NCBI GenBank assembly: GCA_033065855.1
Contig: JAVXUO010003001.1
Location: forward strand, 124,001 to 188,000
DNA length: 64,000 nucleotides
Direction: 5' to 3'
DNA from: Escallonia rubra
Lineage: Eukaryota; Streptophyta; Magnoliopsida; Escalloniales; Escalloniaceae
Below are positions 47,438-60,512 of the stretch, one piece after another; the stretch's first letter is position 1; every line of letters starts with the position of its first letter. A program made the translations under genes and the position numbers. A model generated the notes under the pieces. That model had not been told where the DNA came from. It saw nothing but the letters and a program-made list of their open reading frames with translations, and did not search any database.

Positions 47438-50400
47438 CCCGAGGTGCTTGGTCTAGATTAGCCCTCCCCCTCACTGCTGCTCATAAAAGACGGTCCAATG
47501 AAAGGGCCCTTTGACCTGCAAAGTTCCAACCACAACATAAAACGAATCTTCAGATGCGTTACACCTGTCTCTGCTTGGCTGTTAAATGACAGCGGAGAGC
47601 GGATCCGTTGACCCGACTAGAAAAGAACATTCGACGTTCTTGGTCCTGATTATTTTGAGGCAGATGTTTTAACTACATTATTCTCAATAACATTAAGATC
47701 AGATTTATTTTTTCATTTCAAAATTAGCTTGTCTTATTATAATTGGAATGGGCAGATTGATTATTTTCTACGTACCTTCCGTATCTACGTTATATTGACT
47801 CAGACAACATGAAAGTAAAATTTTCTTATAAATTTTTTAGTGTTAGGGACAAGATGTATTAGTTTTATGATGAGACATGTTGCTTTAATAGAATTGTAAA
47901 TTTTTTTGGATAATATTTTAAAAAAATTCGATGAAACTAGTTTTTATGCAGTTTCGAGTATACTTGCTAATCAATTGTGATAACAAAAATATGCTCATAT
48001 TGATTTTGTAAGTAAATAAACTCTAGGCTTAACGAATTTCGAAAATATGGGTTGAAAGGATTAGCATTCGTTTTGGTAATGATAATTTGCAGATGTGCAT
48101 ATTAGTCTTTCATGCTATTAAAAAATATTGAACAATATTATGCAAATGTCTGTCACTTTGTTACCAAATTCTTGCACATCTGTACTTTTCAATTGCAACA
48201 GATTTTTTTCTCCTCCTTTATAGATTAGGCAGCTTCTTTTTCATTTTTACGTGCGTAATTTTTGGTGAATCTGTAGCTAAGTCTATGTTGCAAACGTAGA
48301 TTCCTAAATCCTTTTACTATATGATTGGTTTTTCTACCCTAACTGAACAATAGAATATAAAAGTTTCTACTTAGAAATCTTATGAAAAAAGAAGTTAATA
48401 ACTTTTTCTCTCCAACCGCCGCCCCTCCAACTTTTATTTTCAGAAGACCTAGTCGCCGCCCCTTCATCCTTCGACTTCCATGGGTGTGAGGATGGAAGGG
48501 GAGGCCCTCACACCGGTACCCCCTTCTTCTCTTGTTTCTCTTTTTCGCATCTTTTGATTCCCTTACCTCGGCAACCCACCTATGCCACCATTCGCCACCA
48601 CCCTCCTCCACCCCCACCCACAGATCGGAAGTCCTTCAGCCACAAACTTACTCCCTCCCACTCGCTATCCACAGATCTGAAAGGTTCTTTCAGATCCGTC
48701 ATGGTCGCCGGACTTTCGAACCGGTTGGTTATGGTTGACATCTCTGATGCGGGTCCGATATGGCGGGGTTGTGACGTGAAGATGACGGATTTAGTAGAGA
48801 TGGAGGATACCGACTCACTTCGAGCTACGAATCAATCATATCTGGCTTTGGGAACTTGCTCCACCTCCTTTGGATCCAACGACAACCGCAACAGTAATCT
48901 AAACTGTCACTTCATGCGGCCCTTGAAATTGATGCCTCGCTGCATCTCTTTCACCCTTTTACCAATTGATCTGAATTTTGTAAATCCAACAATGATAATA
49001 CTTATCATTTATGATTTCTGTCAAGTCATATTGGCCAGTTTAAGGTCCAGAGTCAAGCTTCAAGCTTTTTGCTTGTGCTCTTTTGGTTGTAACAGGGCCA
49101 AACATTTGTTTGTGCTCTTGTTAGTTGTACATTTGTGTTTTAGTTAATGAAGTTTCCGTTCGACTAAAAAAAAAGTTTAAATTGCGAGTCATTAAACTTT
49201 GTTTTATCAAACTTATAGTATTTTTAACTTACGCAAGAACTTGAGAGATAGCAATGAGCAATACACCTCGTTTTTTTTAACTCAAAGTAAATGTTTTGAT
49301 ACACATCATTAATATAGTAACCCTTATCTTCAAGGGAACTCAATTTTTTACAACATGTATTTTGACTCAAAGTCAGAGCGCGATGCTCAATATCAGAAGT
49401 GCTCCCATTCCAAAAATACTTCCGGAAACTAGAAAAAAAAAAGATTCTTTCGAATAATTGGGCAAGTACAACGAGATTCGAACGTTTATATCACCCGTTG
49501 ATTCAAGTACTCTTTTCAAATAACTATGAATGCTCTTTTTCCTCACTACTGTATTCTCTATTATTTTTGTTGCGAAGCCTACACACTGTAGTAATGTTAT
49601 AAGTTCTAACAACGTTTATGTCACAAGTTGTAGCCTTTGGTCGCAGTATAGTATTGGACTGGTTTTATTTAACTCAGCCTAAGTTCCAACTGGGGCACAC
49701 ACTGTTGTTATTTCCTTGGACTATGAAGCTGGTGCAACAACTGTTGCTTTTTTACTAGCTATTGCATGGTTATTGTGACATCTGTACTTACATATTATTA
49801 TTCTTGTTGCTCATTGTGATTTACTTGTGCAGATGCAAGCTAATGAAGATAGGAGTGAGTCTTTTGAACATCTTTTTTGTAACGTATCTACTTGCAGCTA
49901 GGAAGTGCATTCCATGCATATCGCCCAAGACACAGAAAGTGAATCACAACTATTCGCAGCAATATCGTATTTTGCTTCGAATTCAGGTCAACGTGTAAAG
50001 CAGGACTTGCTTGATAATGTACAGCCTGTAATGCTTCCCTGAATTGAGCTATTGTTTTCCCTTATGCGCCTTAGCTGTGTTTCCCATTTGAATCGTCATT
50101 TCTTCATATTATATGCAAGAACTTTTCATCATGGTGTTTATTTCTTAATTCTTTTAAAAAAATAAATCTTTATATTACATGATGTAAAGTATTACAATAG
50201 CTTTGATTGACCATCACGAATGTCAAAATTAAAGTAAAATTACAATTACACGTTAATTTGGTATACCTGCAACCGGCGTTTATATTGCATATATATTGGC
50301 GTCGACTTTAAACCCAGTACAAAGCATAAGGAAAGGGTTGGGGTTCGTTAATCACGGTTTATAAAGCAAATCTTTAGGTAACCTGAAAATGTAATATTCA

Positions 50401-50771
50401 GTATGACTCAAAAAAATTCCTACGTAAGAGGAGAATATCAAGTTTAAATAAAACGGGATAAGAGAAAAAAAAAATGGAAAAAGCTGTGACTTATGACTGG
50501 TGCGGGGTTGACATTTTGACCTCTAAGGATTGCGACATCCTCCATCCCCGCCCTTATTATCGTAACCCGCGTTACCAAACAGCCCCCATCTCCGCCGTGT
50601 CATAACCACCACCACGACCACCACCAAAACGCCACCGTACCATGCCTCTCTTGACCGCGTTTCCAAGCACCCTACAACCGCCACCGCCACCGCCAATCTC
50701 CACCGTCTGATTGTCATCGTGACCACCACCACCAATACGCCACCATACCATGCATCGGCAGCCAATCTCCA
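47438..50771. other. Spacer upstream of MAPKKK5; one unassigned open frame
   Basis: A 198-codon frame at 48554-49147 starts in a proline/histidine-rich tract and has no domain I recognise, so it is not called as a gene. The block 50530-50760 is full of CACCACC/CGCCACC and yields artefactual frames on both strands; it probably includes the promoter or 5' UTR of the kinase gene. Confidence 0.4.
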
Positions 50772-53700
50772 ATGCATTGGTGGCAAAGCGCCTTCTCCTC
50801 TTCTCCTTCTCCTTCTTCTTCTTCTTCACCCTCGCCTTCCTCCAAAGGCCATCGCGACGATAGCCTCGGCATCGTCAGGAGGTCCAGCCTAAAGTCCGAC
50901 GTCGTTTCGCTCTTCTCCTTCAGGAACAGGGCCCACCGGCTCCAGTCCCACCACCGGCGCCTCACGCGCTCCAGGAGGCTCCGCCACCTCAATGAAGGCG
51001 ACGACGTCGGGAATCCGGCGGAGTCGCCGGAGTTGTGGCGGTCGCGGAGCAATCTCGAGCAGTCCCCGGCGCGGTCGTCGTCGGCTGCGGCTCCTCAGCC
51101 GTTGCCGCTGCCTTCGAGAAACTCGAATTTGAGCTCCGGCAGGATTCCGCTTCCCTCGCCAAAAAAAGGTGGTGGAGAGGAGAGAGAAAGAGATTACGGA
51201 GATGCCGATGGAGATGCCAATGGCGACGGTGTCACATCGAACAGGTTATTTTATCAATTTTTCGTTAATCGTTGTAAAGAATTGCTTCAGTTTTAATGTC
51301 ATTTCTCTTTTAATGGCAAACTCATAGTTTGTTTCAACATTCCTTTTACATAAACGCCAAATGGTCGGATTGGGAAGCATATTATTACATATTTTCCGCC
51401 TTGGAACTCAATCTATATTACTAGTCTAGTCAAGTAACACTTCAAGTTTGTCCCGTTTCTGCATTACCGTCTCTAGGTTCACTATATATTTGAATTAAGT
51501 GAATTCCAATCTAGCAAAGACCCTAAGCTTGAAATCAAGACTAATGTACACAATCAATAGACGCAATTGAATGATTGCAGGACAAGATAAAATAATATGT
51601 TTGGTGATATAAAAGGTTTCCCATATTCACAATTGGCTAGGGTGCAGCTTTCCAAGCAGAACACTCTTCGTGTGTTTGAGACTTTATGGCATTTTTGTTT
51701 TGTTTTTTTCTTTTGGCTGCATTGATTATCTTCAAAAGCTAGTATTTTTAAAAAAAGGGTTGGGAAACCTACTTGCCCAAAGTCTATGGTAAAGAATAAC
51801 TACCCAAGGAGATGGAAGGTTTTGGCATTAAAAAAGTTGCTTTCGTTGTCATATAAGCTTACACTAGCAATGAATCAATCCTTGTTTGATCTCATAATTG
51901 CTGGGTCTCTGTCCATGTTCTTCCAAGAAGTTGGACGTTTGCTTGCAATTGCACAATGTGGTCTAAATTTACTGCCGCTATGGTGCATATATCAATAATT
52001 GTAAAGGGTTCACACTCAGTTGGTTTCACTGTGATGCCGAGTAATTCTGGCATTGCCTTGACTTTATGTTTTTCTTGTTACTGCAGATTAGCTTGCCAAG
52101 ATGTTCAAAGGAATACAGAGCATACCGAAGTTCAGTCCTCCAGGAAGTCCCCTAAAAATCAGAATAATGCGAAAATGATTCAACATAACTACCGGATCAA
52201 CATTCCTTTTAGTGCTCCGAATAGCCCTCTTGCAAGTCCTGCAGTCAGCCCACAGAGAAGTAATGGGGATTATATTACATCGCAGTACATGTCGCCTCAA
52301 GTATATCAAGTTTGGTCTGCTCCGGAAATGCCACCTTTAGATATGAATCTAGGCATAGGGTTTTCCTATCACATTCCTTCAGAGAAAACCCCGTCTAGCG
52401 TTGATAGTTCACCCCTCCCTAGTCCAACAGTAAGCCCCCACCGAAATGTCAGAAGTCCTGTTAGATCTGCATCACCATTCCTTAACCGGTTACACGTTGA
52501 GACCTCCCCAGTGAGACGTGAGACCAGTGCTCAGGCTAATGTTCATCCTTTACCTCTTCCTCCAGGAGCTGTTATGCCTTCACAGCCAGCTCACCCTCCC
52601 CAACCTACTGTTAAACCAGAATTAGTGCCAATTAAAAGTCAATGGCAGAAAGGAAAGCTTATTGGGCGTGGGACATTTGGAAGTGTTTATGTTGCCTCCA
52701 ACCGGTATGTTATCTCGTATGTAAACTTCTACCTTCTATGCAGTGGTACACACTGAACTCTTCTGTCTTTGACAGAGAAACTGGAGCATTGTGTGCAATG
52801 AAAGAAGTTGAATTAGTACCAGATGACCCAAAATCTGCAGAGTGCATTAGGCAATTGGAGCAGGTTGTATGCCTGACTTCTCAAGATTTCTCATTTTTTA
52901 GCATGTGATTTTTGTTCTCTAGCATCTGAAATATTACCCTTCAGGTATGCATATAGACATTTGAGCTGATTAAAATGTATTAAAAGCCAACTTTTTCCTG
53001 TCAGAGAAATCAGTTATATGTCTGGCAGATAGCTATTGTCATTTAAATTTACTGATTGCAAGATTTTATTCCTTGTTTTGCACTTCTCTATGTATTATAC
53101 TTTCTCCTTTCCCCAAATCGTCTTCCGCATAACCAGTGACAAAACATTGGATGAGAGCATGGTCAAAATTAGGATTCGAAAAAGTATATTTATTCTTCTA
53201 ACACTTGTTGTCAAGCCGGTTCTCCCGTTTTTCTTCCCTTTCTTTAAGTCAACTCATCACCCAATCATTAGCTAAGCCGCCGAAATTGGTTTCTGTAGGA
53301 AGTCCTCTTCTCCAGTGAATGGCTTGATTCGCATCATGTTGGCTTACTAGATGCTTATGGATCTACTTTTTACTATCACGTGTTGGTAGCCTAGGTGGGC
53401 TTCATATGTTTGCCTTAATTGTTTGATTTGTGTTGGGGAGTACTTGGGAGGGATTCTCTTCTAAATCAGCTCTAAATAATTCCTCCAATTTCAAAACGGG
53501 TATTTTGTACATACTTATAAGTTTGCTCTTTTTATACTCCTTTACTGTTGTTGCAGGAAATTAAAGTTCTAAGCCAACTAAAGCATCAAAACATTGTGCA
53601 GTACTATGGTAGTGAAACAGTGAGTGACTTTCTTGTGGCATATTTTGGTACTTTCTTTCAATGGTTGACACCGTCTGCTTAGGTACTGTAATGAGAATTT

Positions 53701-56700
53701 ATGTTTGCACACATGCAGGTCGGTGATCGGTTTTACATATATCTGGAGTACGTTCATCCCGGTTCAATTAATAAATATGTTAGTGAACACTGTAAAGCAA
53801 TTACAGAATCTGTTGTTCGCAATTTCACGCGGCACATTCTCTCCGGATTGGCGTATTTACATAGCACAAAAACAATTCATAGGTAACCATCACCTTTCAT
53901 AATAGACGAATCTTACGGGCAAAAGGACTACTTGTCTGTGTTTCATCTGGTTGGATATTCAGGATTTTCAGTTGTGTACCATCTACATGTTATTTGAAGT
54001 TTCATTCTAGAGTGCCAAGTTTGATGATTAACATTTCTAGGGACATCAAAGGGGCCAATTTGCTTGTTGATGTAAATGGGGTCGTCAAGCTTGCCGACTT
54101 TGGGATGGCTAAACATGTGAGTTCTGATTAAGTAACTAAATCACGTTGTTTCATTTATTCAAATGTAACAAACGAGTAATTGAAGCCGGATTTTCTGTGG
54201 ATCCTCTAGACTGTACCTCTTCATGCTTGGGGAGTAACTGACAGTGGAACCGTGTCCTTGTACAGCACATTTTGTATTAGTCTTGTCCCTCTTGCTGACA
54301 CTCTGAATTGGGACTCGTCCTTAATTGATTAAATATGCTACCCATAGTTTCCTTGTAGCTTTTTGAGAAAGGGCGAGAAAAAAATGTAATTAAATTTGCT
54401 TCATTGGAATCCGTATTGCAACTAGCATTTGCTGCTGAAGCTATAAGTAAAGGTGTAATTGTTCTTCTTGACAATTGCTCAGATAACTTTCTTCAGTTGA
54501 AGTCACAAATTTAACAGAAGAATTTTTGTTTCCTTCTTGTGCGTGCGTGTTTTTGTGTGTGTTTGTTGGCATCTTCTTGAGCTTATGGGATGAAATATAT
54601 AGGAGAACTTTTGAGAATGAGGAGTTTTCTATAGCTAACTTGAAGAATTTGTCTTTTTTAGACTGCTTGGTTGTTTTCTTCTGCATAGATAGGCAATACT
54701 TGCAAACAGTTTGTTTATCACGTTCTTGCCCTCTTTCCATCCTTTTCTAACTACTCATATTCTTGAAAGTACAAATAAAAAGCATGCAACTGTATAATTT
54801 ACAAGTTCTTACTTGTTTGCTTTTTCTTGGCTATGTTAATGTTGAAAGTTGCTCGCTGTGTGACCCCTCTTAGATGCAATAGTTGACACATGGAATATAA
54901 TGCCCTTTTCTTTGCAAAAAGCAGAAATAAAGAGATATATTTTTTGATCACTTGCACTTGTATGCTTAACAAATAATCGTCAGAGATGACACGTGTAGGC
55001 GATTGAACTTTATTTTTTTTGCCGTTTCAGAAATAATAAACTAAGAAGGTAAGAGACGCATTTGGTAGTTGGTGTTAGGAGATACAAACCATTTTTCTCA
55101 AGAAATCCATATTTCAGATCAGCTTATTGATGTTCACGTTCATATTTGCAATGCATACCAACTGATTCAAAGGTTACGGTGATACCATCATAATAACAAT
55201 GTTCATCTTTGCTGTTACTGATTTTTGACAGATTGTGTTTATGCATTTGAAAATTGATCTTGTTACAGCTAACTGGGCAAGCAGCCAATCTTTCTTTGAA
55301 GGGAAGTCCTTACTGGATGGCTCCTGAGGTACCTTTCGCCCGCAACGTTATATTGATTGACCAAATTCTGCTTTCTATCCACGCTGATATCACTGCCGTT
55401 ATTGCAGCTTTTGCATCCGGTAAGGCACAAAGATGACACTTCTGATCTGGCTCTGGCTGTTGATATATGGAGTTTGGGTTGTACCATTATTGAAATGCTG
55501 AATGGAAAACCTCCTTGGAGTGAGTTTGAAGGGGTAAGCATTTGCTACTGCCTGATTTGTCTGACTTAATGACCTGCACTTGGTAAACTTGCACACTTTG
55601 GCCAAGTAGAAGTCTATAGAGTTTGTATCATGGAGACTGGTCATTATCTTCTCACCATCTTCGCACATGTGGAGGTTGCTGAGTGACTATTTTTCTACAC
55701 TTACGCGCAATGCATAACCAGTCACTCACACGCACACTTAAATTCATGTACTAAGTGTTGGTGCTTTAGAATCTAGAAAGGAATATTTTTAGAGCGTTTT
55801 CATGTTCATAATAAGGGAAAGAGCAAAAACTATAATTGGTGCACTACTTTCTATGGATTTTCTTTTGCATCCATTTGTTTGTGGCATGTTGGAGGTGCAT
55901 AAAATGTACCATATCTGTTTTTTGGGTAAGTTGCACTGAAGATGAGAGGGGTTTTTACTTGGTGGGGCAAAAATTGGTGCTGTTGATTGAATATAGTTGG
56001 TCTTTCTTGATGAAACGGGTAAGCCCCATTGGCAAAGTATTGTCACCAAAGCAATATGTAAGTGCTAAGTGTGGAATACTGTTAGTTTAAAACGTTGTCT
56101 GTCTTTTTATGGTGGTTCACTCATCTATGACTATGATATATACCATGTAAATGAAAGTGTATGAACTGATCTTTGGAGTGTAGTATTAAATGTTGTCTGT
56201 CTTTTCATGGTGGTTCACTCATCTATGACTATGATATATAGTATGAGAGGACCGTTATGTTGTACCTACCTTATTGAACTGATCTTTGGAGTGTAGTATT
56301 AAATGTTGTTTCTATGATTAACTTTTATCCATGGCTTATGTGAATGTTGATGGACTTGATGGCACATAAATCAATACATCTCCATCTACGCTGAGAAGAT
56401 TATTTATGTGCTAACAAGTCTTTCTTTTGCTGCTTTCTTTCACTTTACAGAATGTAAAACATCAAGATCTGGCATCCATCTTTAGTGTCTGAATTTATTT
56501 GCGAGCAACTTTTATGGGCGTACTAGTGGTTATTGGAGTAGGAGTTGCATAGTATTACCTTATTCTTTTTTTCCCTCTCTACAAGTAAAGAAGGTCGTAT
56601 TTTTTTTTTCTTCTGCTGCAGGCGGCCGCCATGTTCAAGGTTTTGAGAGAGACCCCACCTATTCCCGAAACTCTGTCACCTGATGGCAAAGATTTCTTAC

Positions 56701-57335
56701 ATTGTTGCTTTCGCAGAAATCCGGCAGAAAGGCCGTCAGCTAGCATGTTACTAGAACATCGATTCTTGAAAAACACACTGCAACCTGATGTTCAATCTTG
56801 CACCCTGGCGTTTAACGGGATTAAATTAACGGTAAATACTTTTTCTTACTGCGTACATTTTCTAGAATATGGAAGCTTGCACTATAAGATGTCCCACTTT
56901 AGCAGGATAACACACATTCTCAATGGGAGCGGTCCAATTATAGAGTTGATCAGCTGCCAGTATCTAAGGATGCAAGGAGTACAAACGGGAGATTGGCAAA
57001 CAAGTAAGAGTTGCTTCTGCATCCCCTCTCCATTTGGCATCACCCACGCACATGTATAAATGCATTCTAAATTGGTATTTTATCACGACTGCCGCCTTCA
57101 GCTTCTTGCATGATTCTTTTTCCCCAGTGTGACTGGCCAACGATCTCATCGTGAGACTTTCGACTTAACAGTGGTCCCCCGTCACTCTCCTCGTTCTACT
57201 CTTGAGACCCTTCCTAGTTTATCTCCTCCGCACTTGGGCCACAGAATCGAGCATCCCAGCCCTTCTGAATATGCCCCCAGTTCTGTGGGTTCTAGAGAGA
57301 ACGATTTCTTCCAACGACGTGGAGAATTTTTTTGA
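50772..57335 (+). CDS. MAPKKK5: MAP kinase kinase kinase, MAPKKK5-like, complete
   Basis: Eleven coding exons join in frame: 50772-51244, 52087-52704, 52776-52863, 53557-53619, 53719-53882, 54041-54116, 55269-55328, 55408-55533, 56622-56831, 56906-57003 and 57128-57335 (TGA); 727 residues. The N-terminal half is Ser/Pro/Arg-rich and regulatory-looking, with many SP sites ([24 protein letters not shown]). Kinase landmarks: glycine loop [10 protein letters not shown], catalytic lysine in [34 protein letters not shown] and [12 protein letters not shown]. The 98-nt exon 10 ends in phase 2 (AAC AA|GT) and is needed to reach the last exon in frame. Family knowledge: MEKK-type MAPKKKs phosphorylate MAPKKs; Arabidopsis MAPKKK5 acts downstream of receptor-like cytoplasmic kinases in chitin and pattern-triggered immunity. 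LBD36 and L25 nearby support orthology. All catalytic residues are present. Confidence 0.94.
56094..56310. repeat. Interleaved short tandem duplications in MAPKKK5 intron 8
   Basis: GTTGTCTGTCTTTT.ATGGTGG with the following ATCTATGACTATGATATATA occurs at 56094 and 56192. TGAACTGATCTTTGGAGTGT occurs at 56162 and 56275. The two repeats overlap in an ABAB order, pointing to one duplication followed by partial loss. It lies between exons 55408-55533 and 56622-56831. Confidence 0.85.
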
Positions 57336-58370
57336 TGCAGTGCAACGTGAATGATTCAAGAATTGGTTTTAGGTAGCTTGCAGTGTACGCTGGAGCAGTA
57401 GGTTTTTGCGCGTCTTCATACGAGGTTTCAGTATCCTTGAACATTTCCTTAGACTGAAAATGTAGAAGCAGGTTTTGTACATATACACGAGCTTAGAGCA
57501 CCCCAAAGCTTAGAAGTTCTATAAGCATGTATTCTTATGCAGTACTCTGTCATCCATGTAGATTTGAGTTGAGAAGTAACTTTGCAGATGTTAGAAAGTT
57601 CTCAAGTTCCGCAATTTTCTGTCCATTCATTTTATTTTTACAGATTTTTGATTTGTTTAGATTTTTAATGCCTGAGCAGGCTAAACTCTCTTTGGGTTAA
57701 TTGCAATTTGAAGTACTTTATTAGTTGGAGTATTTTAGTTCTCTCCATGCCATGCCACTTTTGTAAATTCTGGATATATAAGAAAAGATATTGGCATGGT
57801 ATGGAGAAACTGAGACAATTTATGCAGCAGGCACAGACATGCATAATTGTACCCCCTGCATTGATGATTGTACATGAAAGTTACTAGGAAGTGCAACTTT
57901 TCATCAGTTTCCTGGTCTCTTTTCTCCTTTTTTCTTTCAACCACATTGAAGCGCTTCATCTTTCAATAGTTGCACCCATGGTGAGAATATCAGTGACATT
58001 ATTTGACCAAACGGAATCTTGAAATAATTTTTACATAAAGACTTTATTCCCAATGACTTGGGTTAAATTCTTGAAATGCCCTTGAAAGGCAACAAGACCA
58101 CCACTACCCACTGACAGTTGCCCACGCCCATTGCTTACACCGTCACCGCCAATCATCTCTGGCCAAAGCAACCTAAAACTACCCACCTACTTTCACCATA
58201 ACTTTACTCTAATCTTACGGACATGTGTGTAGTTCACCTTTTAAATTATCTCTAACGGTAAAGTTCCTCAAAGTACTTGAAAAGAATTGACTTACCTTGA
58301 CCACGTTGAAATTTTCATATGGAAAGGCTTTGGCGTTAACTCTGACTTTCATATGGAGAGGTTTTGGCTT
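57336..58370. other. MAPKKK5 3' flank; no gene recognised
   Basis: Presumed 3' UTR of the kinase gene to roughly 57650, then spacer. Nothing with gene-like coding features. Confidence 0.45.
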
Positions 58371-59161
58371 TAACTCTGATGAGTTATCGTGTCACACGCG
58401 ATGCGTATGTAATAATAAAATTGATAATAACAATTTTATTAAAATAAAAAATAAAATCAAACATCACATATTAGTGTTTATTATCACATTTGGTGACCCA
58501 AAGCTTAAATTACAAAAAAATAAGTTAGTCATGCGTATGGTTAAATAAATTAACAAAATATTATCATCATATCAAACTTAAATTTAATTTTACTACAGTT
58601 TTTAATGAATTTGAAATTGTTAAAATCAAACATGTGTAAAGATAAAGTTAGAAATATGATATTCTTATAATATCAAGTTTGGACTTTATAATTTATTTTA
58701 ACTATATTTTTCTATGAAGTTTAAAGTATGAAAACCAAACATGTCTTTATAGGTAGTTATTTACTATTTAAGATTCGTATTTTGTGTCATTTTTTAAAAA
58801 GTTTTTGAAATTCCACTTGTCAAAATAAAAAGGGTGTCAGTTTTGCATTTATATATACGAGTCATGGAACACAAGCGATGCGTGTGCGAAAATAAAATTA
58901 ATTGTGCAAATTTTATTAATGTAAACTTGTAAAATTAAACATATTTTTATAAGTAGTTACTTACTAAGTAAGATCTTTATTTTGTCACCTTTTATAAATT
59001 TTCTTGTAATGCCACTTGTCACTGTTATAGGTAGGTAGTTATGCAAAAAAAAAAAAAAGTGTTTTACAATTTTACCCTAATTTTGGACACGGGTCAGTAG
59101 CGAAATCACTCTCAATGTAACACCAAAAGGGTATTACACCAAAAGTGAAAAAAGTTTTCTC

Positions 59162-59218
<57 letters not shown>

Positions 59219-59810
59219 CAATCTCTCAAATAATGGCCACTAGTTGTCTCTAAAAATAGATAATGATGTTTTTAAAGATATCTTTAATGATCTCTCATTG
59301 ATTACTACGAGTCACCGTGACACATGCGATGCGTGTGCAAAAATAAAGTTAATAATGTCATTCTCTTTTAAAAAAATCAAGAATCACGTATAAGTATTTA
59401 CTGTCACATTCAATGATATGAATCTTAAACTTTAGTAAAATAGTTAGTCATGTGTGTGGCAAAATAAGTTAGCAAAATATTTTCATCTTATCAAATTTAG
59501 ATTTGATTTTAACAACAGTTTTTTTAATGAATTTGAAAATTGTTAACCAAACATGTATAAAGATAAAGTTAGCAATAAGTTATTTTTTAATATTAAGTTT
59601 GAACTTTTATAATTTACTTTAACTATACTTTTTTTATGAAGTTTAAATTATGAAAAATAAACATGTCTTTATAAGTAGTTATTTACCATTTTAAGATTTA
59701 TATTTTATGTCATATTTTAAAAAAATTCTTGAAATTCCATTTGTCATCATTCTAGATAGATAATTATATAACACCAAAAAGGTGTTACACCACCGAATTA
59801 TGTTTTTCCT
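58370..59810. repeat. Diverged array of three repeat units marked by GCGATGCGTRTG
   Basis: GAGTYAYSGTG-type sequence followed by GCGATGCGTATG or GCGATGCGTGTG recurs near 58381, 58858 and 59309 (spacing about 477 and 451). Units 1 and 3 also share TTATCACATT/GTCACATT, CAAACATGT, TTTGAACTTT-like and CATGTCTTTATA.GTAGTTAT segments in the same order; unit 2 is truncated. An (AT)n run lies between units 2 and 3. No coding capacity; element class unknown. Confidence 0.7.
59163..59216. repeat. (AT)n microsatellite
   Basis: More than 25 uninterrupted TA dinucleotides following CATTATATAT. It is likely to be length-variable between individuals and prone to assembly error. Confidence 0.97.
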
Positions 59811-60366
59811 TTATATATAGTATAATTTATCACTATACAGGAGGACCAACTAGGCAGTTTCTACAAACCAGTCGCAGCCAAATATTTTCTATCTCTTAAT
59901 GTACCAAAAAAATTCTACGTACAAATGACCTTCATTAAAGGCTTTGTTGAAAATTGACTAACAATAATGTTTGCTCATGTTCACGTTTCATGAAAAAGTT
60001 TTGCCTGTTACATGAGTTGTAGTAAGATAACTACAATTAATCATATAATGACAATTAATAGTGATTAGATATGTTTAGCGGCTTGTATTGAGTGATACTA
60101 AAATAACGCTGTTAAAAAATGTCGCTAAAAGTACTAACAAAAAAAACATTAATAAAATTTATCGACGACTAATTTTTACTAAACAAATACTTGTAGGTAT
60201 CTTTCTAAGCAAAAAAATATATCCGGTTTCCTTGTCCGTTTTCCAATTCGGTCTGCGCAAAGTCTAATGCATTGAATCTTTTCTGAAAAGGTAAGTTAGT
60301 GTCACAATGGAAAGTTGAAAAGACTTTGATTTTCTGAACTTTTCAGCAAACCAACCTTAGTGCAAC

Positions 60367-60372
60367 CACGTG
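60367..60372. promoter_or_regulatory. G-box CACGTG upstream of the cysteine-rich peptide gene
   Basis: Perfect CACGTG in ACCACGTGAA, 56 bp before the first ATG of the small gene. Family knowledge: bHLH and bZIP factors bind this hexamer. Its closeness to the start codon means it may lie in the 5' UTR; functional status is inferred. Confidence 0.4.
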
Positions 60373-60420
60373 AAGCTCTGCCCAATTATCCTCCATTACC
60401 CACAAATTCCACAACACAGA

Positions 60421-60512
60421 AAGAGAGATGGATCCCCCTTACCAAAAAAAAAAAAAAGAAAGAGAGATGGATCCCCCTTACCAAAAAAAAAGAAAAGAAA
60501 GAGAGATGGATC
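60421..60512. repeat. 39-bp in-frame tandem triplication over the start codon
   Basis: Units start at ATGs 60428, 60467 and 60506; each carries GAAAGAGAGATGGATCCCCCT. The units differ mainly in the A-run between TACC and GAAAGAGAG (uninterrupted A against A with an inserted G). Spacing is exactly 39 in both steps, so the frame is kept; each extra unit would add MDPPYQ plus lysine/arginine-rich residues. Confidence 0.93.

Noticed and set aside
48554..49147. 198-codon frame as a protein gene
   Set aside because: Begins in a Pro/His low-complexity tract, has no recognised domain, and no splice-linked partner; treated as spacer.
50523..51052. Several Gly/Val/Arg-rich minus-strand frames before and over MAPKKK5 exon 1
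   Set aside because: Produced by CACCACC and TCTTCTTC repeats; the plus-strand frame continues into the kinase gene and explains the region.
54277..54750. Open frames in MAPKKK5 intron 6
   Set aside because: They lie wholly in the intron between exons 54041-54116 and 55269-55328, are Lys/Ser- or Phe/Cys-biased and overlap each other.
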